The notes under the pieces: model-generated
What the model was told of the DNA's origin: nothing
The model's input: the letters and a program-made list of their open reading frames with translations, nothing else
The model's database searches: none
Translations under genes and position numbers: made by a program
Assembly: GCF_950100655.1 (NCBI RefSeq)
Contig: NZ_CATNLY010000023.1
Span: 806,001-870,000 of the forward strand
Direction: 5' to 3'
DNA length: 64,000 nt
Origin: Pleomorphomonas sp. T1.2MG-36
GTDB lineage: Bacteria; Pseudomonadota; Alphaproteobacteria; Rhizobiales; Pleomorphomonadaceae
Part shown: positions 16,762-25,198 of the stretch, piece by piece
Numbering within the stretch: position 1 is the stretch's first letter
Layout of the letters: the number at the start of each line of letters is the position of its first letter

Positions 16762-17613
16762 TCAGGCCTCCAGCTTCTTGCCGGCGAGCATGGTCAGCGC
16801 GACCAGCGCCAGCGACACCAGCACCAGGAACACGGCCATGGCCGCCGCGAACGGCATGTTGGATTGGTAGAGCGCCTGGTCGGTGATTAGCACCGACAGC
16901 GTCCAGTGGCTGGGTCGGCCCAGGATCTGCGGCAGAAGATAGGAACCGAGCGCGAAGATGAAGGCCATGATCAGCGTGGCGATCAGCGTCGTCCTGAGCG
17001 CCGGCAGCACCACGGTGAAAAAGGCCTTGAGCGGCGAGGCGCCCAGCGTGCGCGCCGCTTCGGTCAGCGTCGGATCGAGCCGGACCATGGAGGGATAGAG
17101 CACCAGCACGGCATAGGGCATCGCCTGATAGACCATGCCGGTGAGCACGGCGCCGAAGCCTGGCACCAACGCCTGCGGAGCCTCCATCAGACCGAGCCGG
17201 ACGAGCAGGTTGGTGATGCCGGCGGTGCGCGACAGCAGCGTCGACCAAGCAAAGCCGATGATCACTTCCGACAGCGACAGGATGGAGAGAAGCGCCACCA
17301 GCCAGATCACCTGCGTCATGCGGCGCGAGCGGGCGATCAGATAGGTGAAGGGCACGGCGACGATCAGCGACACCACCGCCACGGCAATGGCGAGATAGAG
17401 CGAGAAGACCAGGACGTTGCCGAAGAACGGCGTCAGGAAGCGGGCATAGTTGGCCAGCACGAAATCCGGCACGTAGAAGCCGCCCTGCTGACGGCGAAAG
17501 AAGCTGACCGCCACCATGGTGCCGAACGGCACGATGAAGAAGACGGTCAGCATCAGGCCGGGAAAGATCACCGGCAGGTGCTGGACGAGGCCCCGGGCCG
17601 GTTCGCGTCTCAT
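16762..17613 (-). CDS. ABC transporter permease, PotB-type (polyamine family)
   Basis: 283-aa permease with about six segments. The first helix (LPVIFPGLMLTVFFIVPFG) is followed by the periplasmic FFRRQQGGFYVPDFVLANYARFL region typical of PotB-type subunits. The EAA loop LTEAARTLGASPLKAFFTVVLP is intact. Its ATG overlaps the ATPase stop by 4 bases. It forms the channel with the PotC-type subunit. Confidence 0.88.
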   Translation of the reverse strand: MRREPARGLVQHLPVIFPGLMLTVFFIVPFGTMVAVSFFRRQQGGFYVPDFVLANYARFLTPFFGNVLVFSLYLAIAVAVVSLIVAVPFTYLIARSRRMTQVIWLVALLSILSLSEVIIGFAWSTLLSRTAGITNLLVRLGLMEAPQALVPGFGAVLTGMVYQAMPYAVLVLYPSMVRLDPTLTEAARTLGASPLKAFFTVVLPALRTTLIATLIMAFIFALGSYLLPQILGRPSHWTLSVLITDQALYQSNMPFAAAMAVFLVLVSLALVALTMLAGKKLEA

Positions 17614-18641
17614 CGGGTGAGCACCACGGAGCGAGTGGGGTCGAGGCGAATGCCGACGCGATCGCCGATGGCGACCTCGGGCCGCGCGCGCGGACTGGTG
17701 ACGGCGACCACCTGCGTGCCGCCGGCATCGAGGAAGAACTCGATGGCGCCGCCAAGATCGCGCACGAAGGTGACCTTGGCCTCCGGCAGGTCCGAGGACG
17801 GCGCGGTCAGCTCGACATCCTCCGGCCGCACCGACAGCGTGGCCTTCGAGACGCCGTAAGGCAGAGCCACGGCGGCAGGACGGCCGAGCAGAACGGCACG
17901 GTCGCCGTCACGCGCGATGTCGATCAGGTTGGTGGAACCGATGAAGTCAGCGACAAAGGTATCGGCTGGCTTTCTGTAGATCTCGACCGGTGAGGCCGCC
18001 TGACGGATCTCGCCGCCCTGCATGACGATCACCGTGTCGGCCATGGTCATCGCCTCGCGCTGGTCATGGGTGACCACGATGGTGGTGATGCCGAGTTGCT
18101 GCTGCAGCTGACGCAGCTCGACCTGCATCGCTTCCCTGAGCTTGGCGTCGAGTGCCGACAACGGTTCGTCGAGCAGGAATAGGCGCGGACTGACGGCCAG
18201 CGCCCGGGCGATGGCAACGCGTTGGCGTTGGCCACCCGACAGCTTGGCCACCGGACGGTCGGCATAACCCGGCAGGTGAACGAGAGCCAGCAACTCCTCG
18301 ACGCGTCGAGCCTGCTCCTCCTTGGAGAGGCCACGGATCCTGAGCGCGTAGGCGATGTTGCCGCCGACGGTGAGATGCGGAAACAGCGCCAGCGACTGGA
18401 ACACCATGCCGAGATTGCGCTTGTGGGTCGGCTGACGGGTAATGTCCTCGTCGTCGATCGAGATGGTACCGGCCGACGGCACGTCGAGGCCGGCGATCAT
18501 TCGGAGCAGCGTCGTCTTGCCGCAACCCGACGGCCCGAGCAGGCAGACGAAGCGCCCGTTCGGCACTTCGAGGTCGACATCGTTCACGGCCTTGACCGTG
18601 CCGAATTCCCGGCTGACGCCTTTGAGGACCAGACCCGACAT
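17610..18641 (-). CDS. ABC transporter ATP-binding protein, PotA-type
   Basis: 343-aa ATPase. Walker A GPSGCGKTT at 36-44, signature LSGGQRQRV at 134-142, Walker B LFLLDEP near 155-161, and a C-terminal TOBE domain (about 270-340, with LSVRPEDVEL) as in PotA and other MOI-type ATPases. It lies directly after the binding-protein gene, separated by 64 bp containing a stem-loop, and overlaps the PotB-type gene. It energises uptake by the Pot-like complex. Confidence 0.9.
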   Translation of the reverse strand: MSGLVLKGVSREFGTVKAVNDVDLEVPNGRFVCLLGPSGCGKTTLLRMIAGLDVPSAGTISIDDEDITRQPTHKRNLGMVFQSLALFPHLTVGGNIAYALRIRGLSKEEQARRVEELLALVHLPGYADRPVAKLSGGQRQRVAIARALAVSPRLFLLDEPLSALDAKLREAMQVELRQLQQQLGITTIVVTHDQREAMTMADTVIVMQGGEIRQAASPVEIYRKPADTFVADFIGSTNLIDIARDGDRAVLLGRPAAVALPYGVSKATLSVRPEDVELTAPSSDLPEAKVTFVRDLGGAIEFFLDAGGTQVVAVTSPRARPEVAIGDRVGIRLDPTRSVVLTR

Positions 18642-18665
18642 GAGGATTCCCGTGGCAAGAAAAGA

Positions 18666-18688
18666 GGCGCCCCGCCGTGCGGGACGCC
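18666..18688 (-). other. Intercistronic stem-loop after binding-protein gene
   Basis: Minus-strand hairpin GGCGTCCCGC / GCGGGGCGCC (9 of 10 pairs) with a 3-base loop, 18 bases after the binding-protein stop, followed by TCTTTTCTT. It resembles a leaky terminator between binding-protein and ATPase genes. Confidence 0.55.
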
Positions 18689-18705
18689 GGACGTGGCGGG
18701 ATCGG

Positions 18706-19794
18706 TCAGCCGACGATCAGCTCGGTCCACTTTTCGTTCAGCCAGTCGGCCTTTTCGACCTGCATGTCGTAACGCGGGATGATCGGATCGATTTCCGACG
18801 AGGCCGCGGCGAACTCGGCGTCGGTGAGGTCGGTCAGCGAGCGCTTGACGGTCGGCGCGGTGCCGACCTTGCGCGTCACCAGTGCCTGGATCGACGGCTG
18901 GCTCATGAAGTCGATGAACAGATGGGCTTCCTCGACCTTCTTTGATGCCTTGGACAGCGCCCAGCAGCCGGAGTCGAGGATCCCACCCTCCTTGGGGAAG
19001 GTGGAGCGGACGTGGAAGCCATCGGCGATCGCGAGGCCCGTCACGTCATGGTAGTACTGGCCCATCGGGATCTCGCCCGACTTCAGCGCCTGCTCGAACT
19101 GCGCCTCGTCGCGATACCACAGGCGGACGTTGCCCTTCAGCTCCGCCAGCTTGTCGAAGGCCTTGAGGATACCTTCCTCGGTATCGAGCGCATTGGTGCC
19201 GCCGAAGAAGGTCTTGGCCGTCACTTCCAGCAAGAAGGAGTTGGAGACCAGCGCCATCAGGCCGAGCTTGTCGGCATTGGAAGCATCCCACAGGAAAGCC
19301 CAGGAGGTCGGCGCTTCCTTGTAGACGTCGGTGTTGGAGACGAGCGTCACATACCAGGCGACGGCGCCGATGCCGGCGATGCGGCCATCGGGATACTTGT
19401 TGACGAAGGCCGGGATCAGGCCGTCGATGTTCTTGATCTTGGCCGGGTCGAGCGGCGCCCACAGTTCGGTGGCCTGCCCCTTCAGCATAGAGGTCTGCGA
19501 GATCATCGACACGTCGGCCGGCGCCTCGCCGGCGGTGGCGGCCTGCTGGAGCTGGACGAGCCAGGCTTCGCCGGTCGGCTCGGCCACCGATTCCACGGCG
19601 ATACCGGTCGCCTTGGTGAATTCGGGGAAGACGTTCTTGTCGAAGGAATCCTTGAAATAGCCGCCGTAGGCGCCGACCTTGAGCGTCCGATCCTGGGCGC
19701 GCAACACGCTGGGCATGGCGAGCACGGCGGCACCGGTGGCGCCAGCGGCAAGCAAGGCGCGACGGCTGATGGATAAGTCGGTGATCTTGGTCAT
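18706..19794 (-). CDS. Extracellular binding protein, PotD-like (spermidine/putrescine-type ABC transporter)
   Basis: 362-aa periplasmic binding protein. The N-terminus MTKITDLSISRRALLAAGATG has a twin-arginine motif (SISRRALLA), implying Tat export, with cleavage near LRAQD. The mature protein starts LKVGAYGGYFKDSFDKNVFPEF, as in PotD/AfuA-like proteins. I chose the ATG at 19794 over one 42 bases upstream because it places the Tat motif at a normal distance. It heads the operon after the ureohydrolase gene (68 bp gap), so the two are probably co-transcribed and the ligand may be the ureohydrolase substrate or precursor. Confidence 0.85.
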   Translation of the reverse strand: MTKITDLSISRRALLAAGATGAAVLAMPSVLRAQDRTLKVGAYGGYFKDSFDKNVFPEFTKATGIAVESVAEPTGEAWLVQLQQAATAGEAPADVSMISQTSMLKGQATELWAPLDPAKIKNIDGLIPAFVNKYPDGRIAGIGAVAWYVTLVSNTDVYKEAPTSWAFLWDASNADKLGLMALVSNSFLLEVTAKTFFGGTNALDTEEGILKAFDKLAELKGNVRLWYRDEAQFEQALKSGEIPMGQYYHDVTGLAIADGFHVRSTFPKEGGILDSGCWALSKASKKVEEAHLFIDFMSQPSIQALVTRKVGTAPTVKRSLTDLTDAEFAAASSEIDPIIPRYDMQVEKADWLNEKWTELIVG

Positions 19795-19862
19795 CTCTTT
19801 GGTTCCCTTTTGTCTGGCCGTCGCCGTATTCGGCATGCGCGGCCGGTTCCCCTCGTTAATGC

Positions 19863-20915
19863 TTATTTACTCTTTTTCAGCGCCGGGCTGAACACCATCA
19901 GGCTCAGGATCTCGAACAGCATCTGGGCGCCGAGCTGAGCGGTGTTGGTGGTCGCGTCATATTGCGGGGCGACTTCGACGACGTCGCCGCCAACGAGAAG
20001 CAGGCCTTTGAGTCCCCTGACCAGGGCCAGCGCCTCGCGGCTGGAGAGGCCACCCACCTCCGGCGTGCCGGTACCCGGCGCGAAGGCCGGATCGATGCTG
20101 TCGATGTCGAAGGACAGATAGGTGGGACCGTCGCCGACCACTTGCCGCGCCATCTCGATGATGGCGGGAATGCCCAGGCCGGAGATGTCCTTGGCGTCGA
20201 TCACCGTCATGCCGCTGTCGCGCGAGAATTCCCAAAGATACTCAGACGAGCCACGAATGCCGATCTGGATGGTGCGGGTGGGGTCGAGCACACCGTCGAG
20301 CACGGCATTGCGGAACGGGCCGCCGTGATGGAACTTGGTGTCGTCGAACGGCGCGCCGGTATCGCAATGCGCGTCGATGTGGATGAGACCGACCGGCGCT
20401 TCGGCGCCGACCGCGCGCAGGACGGGGTGGGTGATCGAATGGTCGCCCCCCACCGACAACGGCAGTACGCCGGCTGCGAGGATGGCGGCAACCGTCCGTT
20501 CGATATCTTCGTGGGATTGCTCCAGGCGAAAGCGGCCGCGAAACGGTACGTCGCCGATATCGGCGACCGAGATGTCGTGAACGGGGGCGGTATCGAGCGC
20601 CTCGTTGTAGGGACCGATGCGCTCAATGGCTCTGAGCGCTCGCGGTCCGAACCGCGAACCAGGGCGGTTGGTGACGCCGAGATCCATCGGCATGCCGAGA
20701 AGGGCAACGTCGAGATCCGACAGATCGGGTGCATTCCAGTCGACGGAGCGGGCCGGAGCCGATAGCAAAGTGGGCATGCCCGCAAAGGGGGCAGCACGCG
20801 TGCCACCCTTGAATATGCGGGCAGCGACCCGAGCGTAGCGAGGATCGTAGGTCTCGCCCGGCTTGCCGGTGTACTTCTCCCGCAGCGCCTTGAGCCGCTC
20901 GGCATCCCAGACCAT
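19863..20915 (-). CDS. Ureohydrolase of the agmatinase/guanidinobutyrase family
   Basis: 350-aa Mn-dependent ureohydrolase. The metal-binding motifs are intact: GGDHS (H159), DAHCD (D181, H183, D185) and SFDIDSIDP (D270, D272). The family splits urea from a guanidino compound, e.g. agmatine to putrescine or 4-guanidinobutyrate to GABA; some members act on guanidinopropionate or free guanidine. The gene is first in an operon with a Pot-type transporter and divergent from a LysR gene. In Pseudomonas, guanidinobutyrase and guanidinopropionase are also LysR-controlled, which favours these over agmatine. The exact substrate is not readable from the sequence. Confidence 0.88.
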   Translation of the reverse strand: MVWDAERLKALREKYTGKPGETYDPRYARVAARIFKGGTRAAPFAGMPTLLSAPARSVDWNAPDLSDLDVALLGMPMDLGVTNRPGSRFGPRALRAIERIGPYNEALDTAPVHDISVADIGDVPFRGRFRLEQSHEDIERTVAAILAAGVLPLSVGGDHSITHPVLRAVGAEAPVGLIHIDAHCDTGAPFDDTKFHHGGPFRNAVLDGVLDPTRTIQIGIRGSSEYLWEFSRDSGMTVIDAKDISGLGIPAIIEMARQVVGDGPTYLSFDIDSIDPAFAPGTGTPEVGGLSSREALALVRGLKGLLLVGGDVVEVAPQYDATTNTAQLGAQMLFEILSLMVFSPALKKSK

Positions 20916-21072
20916 GGCTGATGTCTCCCCGGCGCGTCACATGGCCACCTGCCGCGCCCGTGGACGACCGACATCACGGCGGCGACCGCTTTGGCGGACC
21001 TGTTGAACTGTTCCCCGGAGCTTGGATTGCCCCTTGTTTGCCCAATCAAAAGGCAAATCCATTTGAAATGCA

Positions 21073-21102
21073 ATTCACATTGATTTATCCAGGTATGTGA
21101 AT
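21073..21102. promoter_or_regulatory. Candidate LysR-type operator (inverted repeat)
   Basis: ATTCACAT and ATGTGAAT form an 8-bp inverted repeat with a 14-bp spacer (21073-21080, 21095-21102), in the AT-rich 207-bp divergent region between the ureohydrolase and LysR genes. It ends 20 bp before the LysR start, where autoregulation would be expected. Confidence 0.5.
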
Positions 21103-21122
21103 TTTTCTCACAGACGGATCCG

Positions 21123-22091
21123 ATGGGCGACCAGGGAATTCCCAGCCGGCTGCCGCCGCTCAACTCGCTGCGCGCCTTCGAGGCAACGGCCCGCCGAGGC
21201 TCTGTGTCGGCGGCGGCGCGTGAGCTCGGCGTCACCCACGGCGCCGTCAGTCATCAGATCAGGGCTCTCGAAGAGACGCTGGGGTCTTCGCTGTTCGAAC
21301 GCGGCAGCCGCCGCATGCGGCTGACGGCGCAAGGCGCCTTGCTGCTACCCGCCGTGGCCCAGGCCTTCGGCGACATCGCCACCGCGACGGCCCGCCTGCA
21401 ACGGCCCGAGGCAAGCGGCACGCTGACCATCATGTGCGTCGCCGGCCTCCTGTCCTTCTGGCTGCTGCCACGCCTCCATGGCTTCACCGACGCCTACCCC
21501 GGCATCACGCTGAACCTTTCGGCCGGCAATGACCCGGCACGCGTCGGCGATCCGGAAGTCGATCTGGTCATTCTCTACGGCCGAGGCAGCGTCGACGGAT
21601 GCTGGAGCCGGTTGTGGAGCTCGCTTCGCTTGTTTCCGGTGGTTTCGCCGAGTCTGATCGCCAGCCGGCCGCTGCGCTCGGTGCGCGACCTTCGCCATCA
21701 CACCCTGCTGCACGGCGACCGTGGCGACGAGTGGGCGACCTGGCTCACCGCGGCCGACGCCGCCGAACTGCCACGCGGCCGCCAGCATTTCCTTGGCGAC
21801 GCACGCCTTTCCACCGAGGCGGCCGTGCATGGACAGGGCGTCGCGGTGGGCGATACCATCACTGCCGCCCGTCTGATCGCCGACGGCGATCTCGTGGTGC
21901 CCTTCGACCTCTCGGTGGCGGCCAACGACAGTTTCTTCATCGCCTGCCGCAACGAGATGCGTTCGGCGCCGATCGTCAAGGCCTTCGTCGACTGGATGTT
22001 CGCGACGCTCGACGCCGACGCCCTGCCCGAACCCAAGCTGTCGCCGCGCTCGCCGCAGCGCCGGCCAGCCAACCTATCGCCCGATGCCTGA
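21123..22091 (+). CDS. LysR-family transcriptional regulator (GcvA-like)
   Basis: 322-aa regulator. The N-terminal winged HTH (about residues 12-70: PPLNSLRAFEATARRGSVSAAARELGVTHGAVSHQI) has the GcvA-type pattern; the C-terminal effector domain follows from about residue 95. It is divergent from the ureohydrolase-transporter operon and just upstream of an aminotransferase gene on its own strand (26 bp). It likely activates the divergent operon in response to the guanidino compound or amino acid imported. Confidence 0.9.
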   Translation: MGDQGIPSRLPPLNSLRAFEATARRGSVSAAARELGVTHGAVSHQIRALEETLGSSLFERGSRRMRLTAQGALLLPAVAQAFGDIATATARLQRPEASGTLTIMCVAGLLSFWLLPRLHGFTDAYPGITLNLSAGNDPARVGDPEVDLVILYGRGSVDGCWSRLWSSLRLFPVVSPSLIASRPLRSVRDLRHHTLLHGDRGDEWATWLTAADAAELPRGRQHFLGDARLSTEAAVHGQGVAVGDTITAARLIADGDLVVPFDLSVAANDSFFIACRNEMRSAPIVKAFVDWMFATLDADALPEPKLSPRSPQRRPANLSPDA

Positions 22092-22117
22092 AACAGACCC
22101 GTCACAGGATCCCGGAC

Positions 22118-23299
22118 ATGCCGCGCCTCAATCCTCTCGTCGCCGACCTCGCTCCGCCGCCCATTCCCTCCGTTCAGGCCTGGGCCCGTGCCTATGACGG
22201 CAGCCTGGGGCCAACGGTCGACCTGTCGCAAGCCGTGCCGGGTTATCCGCCGCACCCCGAGCTGATAGCGCTCTTGCGGGCGGCGGCGGCCAATCCTTCG
22301 ACGGCCGCCTATGGCCCGATCGAGGGTGAACGTGCCCTGCGCGACGCGCTCGCCGCCGACGAGAGCACCCTTTATGGGGCAGCCATCGCGGCCGACAACA
22401 TCCACATCACCGCCGGCTGCAACCAGGCCTTCATCTGCGCGGCGCTGGCCGTCGCCGAGCCGGGCAGCCGCGTTCTGCTATCCAACCCGTTCTACTTCAA
22501 TCACGAGACCTCGCTGCGCATGTTCGGCGTCGGCATCGGCCTCGTCGACTGTCCGGCGGAGGGCGGATTCCTGCCGAGCCTTGAAGCGCTCGACGAGGCG
22601 ATCACGCCCGACGTCAGAGCCTTCGCCGTCGTCTCGCCCAACAATCCGACCGGCGCCGTCTATCCGCCAGCCCTTCTCGCCGACCTCCTGGAACTCTGCC
22701 GGCGGCGCGGCATCTGGCTGATCCTCGACGAAACCTATCGCGACTTCCTGCCGGCGGAGGCGAGACGGCCGCACGATCTCTTCCTGCGCTCCGGCTGGGG
22801 CGACGGGCTCATTTCGCTCTACTCCTTCTCGAAGAGCTTCTGCGTGCCCGGCTATCGTCTGGGCGCGGTAACGGCCAGCCCCGCCGTCGTGGCCGAGATC
22901 GCCAAGATCATGGATAACCTGCAGATCTGCGCGCCGCGCGTCGGCCAGATCGCCGTCGCCGAAGCCTTGCCCCGGCTTGGCGCCTGGCGAGAAACCAACC
23001 GGGCCGAGATCACCCTTCGCGCCAATGCGCTGAAAGCGGCCATCGCCCAGGCGGACGGTTGGGAGATCGGCGCCGTCGGGGCATACTTCGCCTTCGTCCG
23101 CCACCCCTTTGCCGGCGTACCATCGGCACGCGTCGCGGAAGAGCTGGCCCGGCGGCCCGGGATCGTCACCGTGCCCGGCAGCTATTTCGGGCCCGGACAG
23201 GACGGCTATCTGCGTTTTGCCTTCGCCAACGCGACGGCGCCGACCATCGGCCTTCTGCCGGCCCGGCTGGCTCAGCTCGGAACGGTCATCGGCGACTGA
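22118..23299 (+). CDS. Class I/II aminotransferase (PLP-dependent)
   Basis: 393-aa fold-type I PLP enzyme. Catalytic Lys239 in YSFSKSF, Asp204 in LILDETY, Asn175-Asn176 in VVSPNNPTG and Arg247 in PGYRLG are all present. It transfers an amino group from an amino acid to a keto acid. It follows the LysR gene by 26 bp and is probably co-transcribed. With the ureohydrolase and transporter nearby, an arginine- or guanidino-amino-acid transaminase role is possible, as in the arginine transaminase route (AruH) that leads to 4-guanidinobutyrate. This is inference. I chose the ATG at 22118; upstream in-frame sequence overlaps the LysR gene. Confidence 0.85.
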   Translation: MPRLNPLVADLAPPPIPSVQAWARAYDGSLGPTVDLSQAVPGYPPHPELIALLRAAAANPSTAAYGPIEGERALRDALAADESTLYGAAIAADNIHITAGCNQAFICAALAVAEPGSRVLLSNPFYFNHETSLRMFGVGIGLVDCPAEGGFLPSLEALDEAITPDVRAFAVVSPNNPTGAVYPPALLADLLELCRRRGIWLILDETYRDFLPAEARRPHDLFLRSGWGDGLISLYSFSKSFCVPGYRLGAVTASPAVVAEIAKIMDNLQICAPRVGQIAVAEALPRLGAWRETNRAEITLRANALKAAIAQADGWEIGAVGAYFAFVRHPFAGVPSARVAEELARRPGIVTVPGSYFGPGQDGYLRFAFANATAPTIGLLPARLAQLGTVIGD

Positions 23300-24307
23300 T
23301 CACGCCGACGGCCGCCACCAGGAACCGCCCACCGGCAGAGCGACGAAGTCGTCGACGGCAAGACTGGCGGCGACACGCGCCCCGGCAAGCCTCATCGGCG
23401 GCTCGTCGAGCGCTTCGTCGGTGAGCTGGAAGCAGCCCCAGTGGATGGCGATGCTCCGCCGTGCCCCGATGTCCTGGTGCGCAAGCACCGCTTCTTCGGG
23501 GTTCATGTGGTGCTCCTTCATGATACGACGCGGCTCGTAGGCGCCGATCGGCATCAGCGCGAGATCGAACAGCACGCCATTCCGCTCGCGCGGCTCAAGA
23601 CGCTGACGCGTCTCGCCAAAATGCGGGCCATAGCCGCTGTCGCCCGCGAAATAGCAGGAGAAGCCCTCGGCGAAGATGGCAAAGGCGCCCCACAGCATGC
23701 GGTTCCGGTCGTTGAAGCTGCGCGCCGACCAATGCCGGGCCGGCGTCAGCGTCATGTCGAGGCCGCGATAGCTGTGGCTCTCCCACCAATCGAGCTCGAC
23801 GACGTTGCTGATGCCCCAGCGCCGCAGCAAAGCACCGACGCCGAGTGGAACGACGAACAGCGTCCGACCATCGAAGCGTCGGTTGATGTGGCGCACCGAG
23901 GCGCGGTCGAGATGATCATAATGGCCGTGGGAAATGAGCACGACATCGATCGGCGGCAACTCGTCGAGCGCGATGCCGGGCGGAACGAAGCGCTTGGGGC
24001 CAAGGAAGCTGAAGGGCGAGGCACGCTCGCTGAAGACGGGATCGGTCATCACCGTGAGACCGCCGATGCGGAGCAACACGGTTGAGTGGCCGATGAAGGT
24101 GGCTGAAGTTTCAGTGCCGGCGATACGGGCGAGATCCGGGGGCACCCTGGGCGTCGGGCTTCCCGGCGGATGCGGCTTACCCTCTCGCCGTGCCTCCCGT
24201 TTCCACTTCCAGATATCGCGCAGGGTGGCCCGGCCGGTTTCCACGTCCGGGTCGCGAAAGCCATCTGGCGTGTGGTGGGTCTTGGCAGGATCGTAGTAGG
24301 GATTCAT
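23300..24307 (-). CDS. MBL-fold metallo-hydrolase (UlaG / NAPE-PLD-like)
   Basis: 335-aa metallo-beta-lactamase-fold hydrolase. The metal motif HGHYDHLD (H127, H129, D131, H132) is intact, later histidines are in GDSGYGPHF and IHWGCF. The N-terminal region (NPYYDPAKTHHTPDGFRDPD and the long linker before FIGHSTVLLRIGG) resembles the N-acylphosphatidylethanolamine phospholipase D-like branch of COG2220. Substrate unknown; a phosphodiester is plausible. It converges with the aminotransferase gene with no gap between the stops (23299/23300). Confidence 0.82.
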   Translation of the reverse strand: MNPYYDPAKTHHTPDGFRDPDVETGRATLRDIWKWKREARREGKPHPPGSPTPRVPPDLARIAGTETSATFIGHSTVLLRIGGLTVMTDPVFSERASPFSFLGPKRFVPPGIALDELPPIDVVLISHGHYDHLDRASVRHINRRFDGRTLFVVPLGVGALLRRWGISNVVELDWWESHSYRGLDMTLTPARHWSARSFNDRNRMLWGAFAIFAEGFSCYFAGDSGYGPHFGETRQRLEPRERNGVLFDLALMPIGAYEPRRIMKEHHMNPEEAVLAHQDIGARRSIAIHWGCFQLTDEALDEPPMRLAGARVAASLAVDDFVALPVGGSWWRPSA

Positions 24308-24412
24308 GGGGGCAGGTCGCTCCGATGCACCGGCAGGTCAGGGAAATATGGCATCGCCGTGGAAAACCGCCATACGCGCCCGATGGTTGCACGTCACACA
24401 ATGACGTGAGCA

Positions 24413-25120
24413 TTACGCCGCCACCGGCTCCTCTGCCGGCAGGTAGGCCGCCCATGCGACGAGTGCCGCCTTGCCGCCATCGGTCAACCGGTAAATGCCG
24501 CGCTCGACCCGTTCGAACCAGCCATAGACGTCGGCCTGGAGGATTTTCGCCGCGTCGGGGGCAATCGGCTTGAGATCGCGCGGTCTGAGCGGGCCATCGC
24601 GCAAGGCGCTGGCAACGGCAAGGGCTTGCTGGCGATAGGCCGTCATCTGCGGCAACCGGGTAGAACCACCGGGTATCGGATCGCCCCTGCGCCGGCGGAA
24701 CTCCTCGACGATGCGGGAACGGCGCCGGCCGTCGCGGCGCGGCTTCCAGGGTGCCGGCTCGACGATCACCTCGACAAGGCCGGTGGGTGTGACGGCGATC
24801 AGGCCGAAGCCTAGGAAGCGGCACAGCTTCCTGACGCGCGGATCGCCCTCGCGACCACGGCCACGCTTCGAGGCACCGATGGCAAGCCACACCTCGTCGG
24901 CCGCCGCGGTGCGGTCCACAGCTTGCAACACCAGTTCCAGGGTGAAGGCGCGCTTGAGTTCGCCAATCACGACCAGCTCGGGCTCGCCATCCGACAGACC
25001 AACGAGATCGCAGCCCTTCACCTCGCCCTTGACGGTGAGGCCAAGGCTTTCGAGGTGGCGCTTGACGGGCAGATACAGGTCGGTTTCCACGAGAAAGGGC
25101 TCCAATCGGCGACTCGCCAT
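24413..25120 (-). CDS. DUF2161-family protein, predicted PD-(D/E)XK-type nuclease/phosphodiesterase
   Basis: 235-aa protein matching the alphaproteobacterial DUF2161 pattern: FLVETDLYLPVKRHLESLGLTVKGEVKGCDLV, then IGELKRAFTLELVLQAVDR. Asp38 and the Glu54-x-Lys56 pair fit a PD-(D/E)XK nuclease core; a C-terminal winged-helix-like part follows (RQQALAVASAL ... GIYRLTDGGKAAL). I chose the ATG at 25120 (GAGGAT upstream) over a longer frame. No biological role is established for the family. It lies 78 bp after the ABC operon with its own ribosome site; no restriction or repair partner is nearby. Confidence 0.7.
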   Translation of the reverse strand: MASRRLEPFLVETDLYLPVKRHLESLGLTVKGEVKGCDLVGLSDGEPELVVIGELKRAFTLELVLQAVDRTAAADEVWLAIGASKRGRGREGDPRVRKLCRFLGFGLIAVTPTGLVEVIVEPAPWKPRRDGRRRSRIVEEFRRRRGDPIPGGSTRLPQMTAYRQQALAVASALRDGPLRPRDLKPIAPDAAKILQADVYGWFERVERGIYRLTDGGKAALVAWAAYLPAEEPVAA

Positions 25121-25198
25121 TGGTAAATCCTCGCCCGCCGCCGGTAAAGAAAGCGTGGGGAGAGCACGTCCGTCAAACCCTCGTTTGCCGGACATGTT

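Noticed and set aside
24413..25120. DUF2161 PD-(D/E)XK protein as part of a defence or restriction system
   Set aside because: No methyltransferase, helicase or other defence partner nearby; the family is common and solitary in Alphaproteobacteria.
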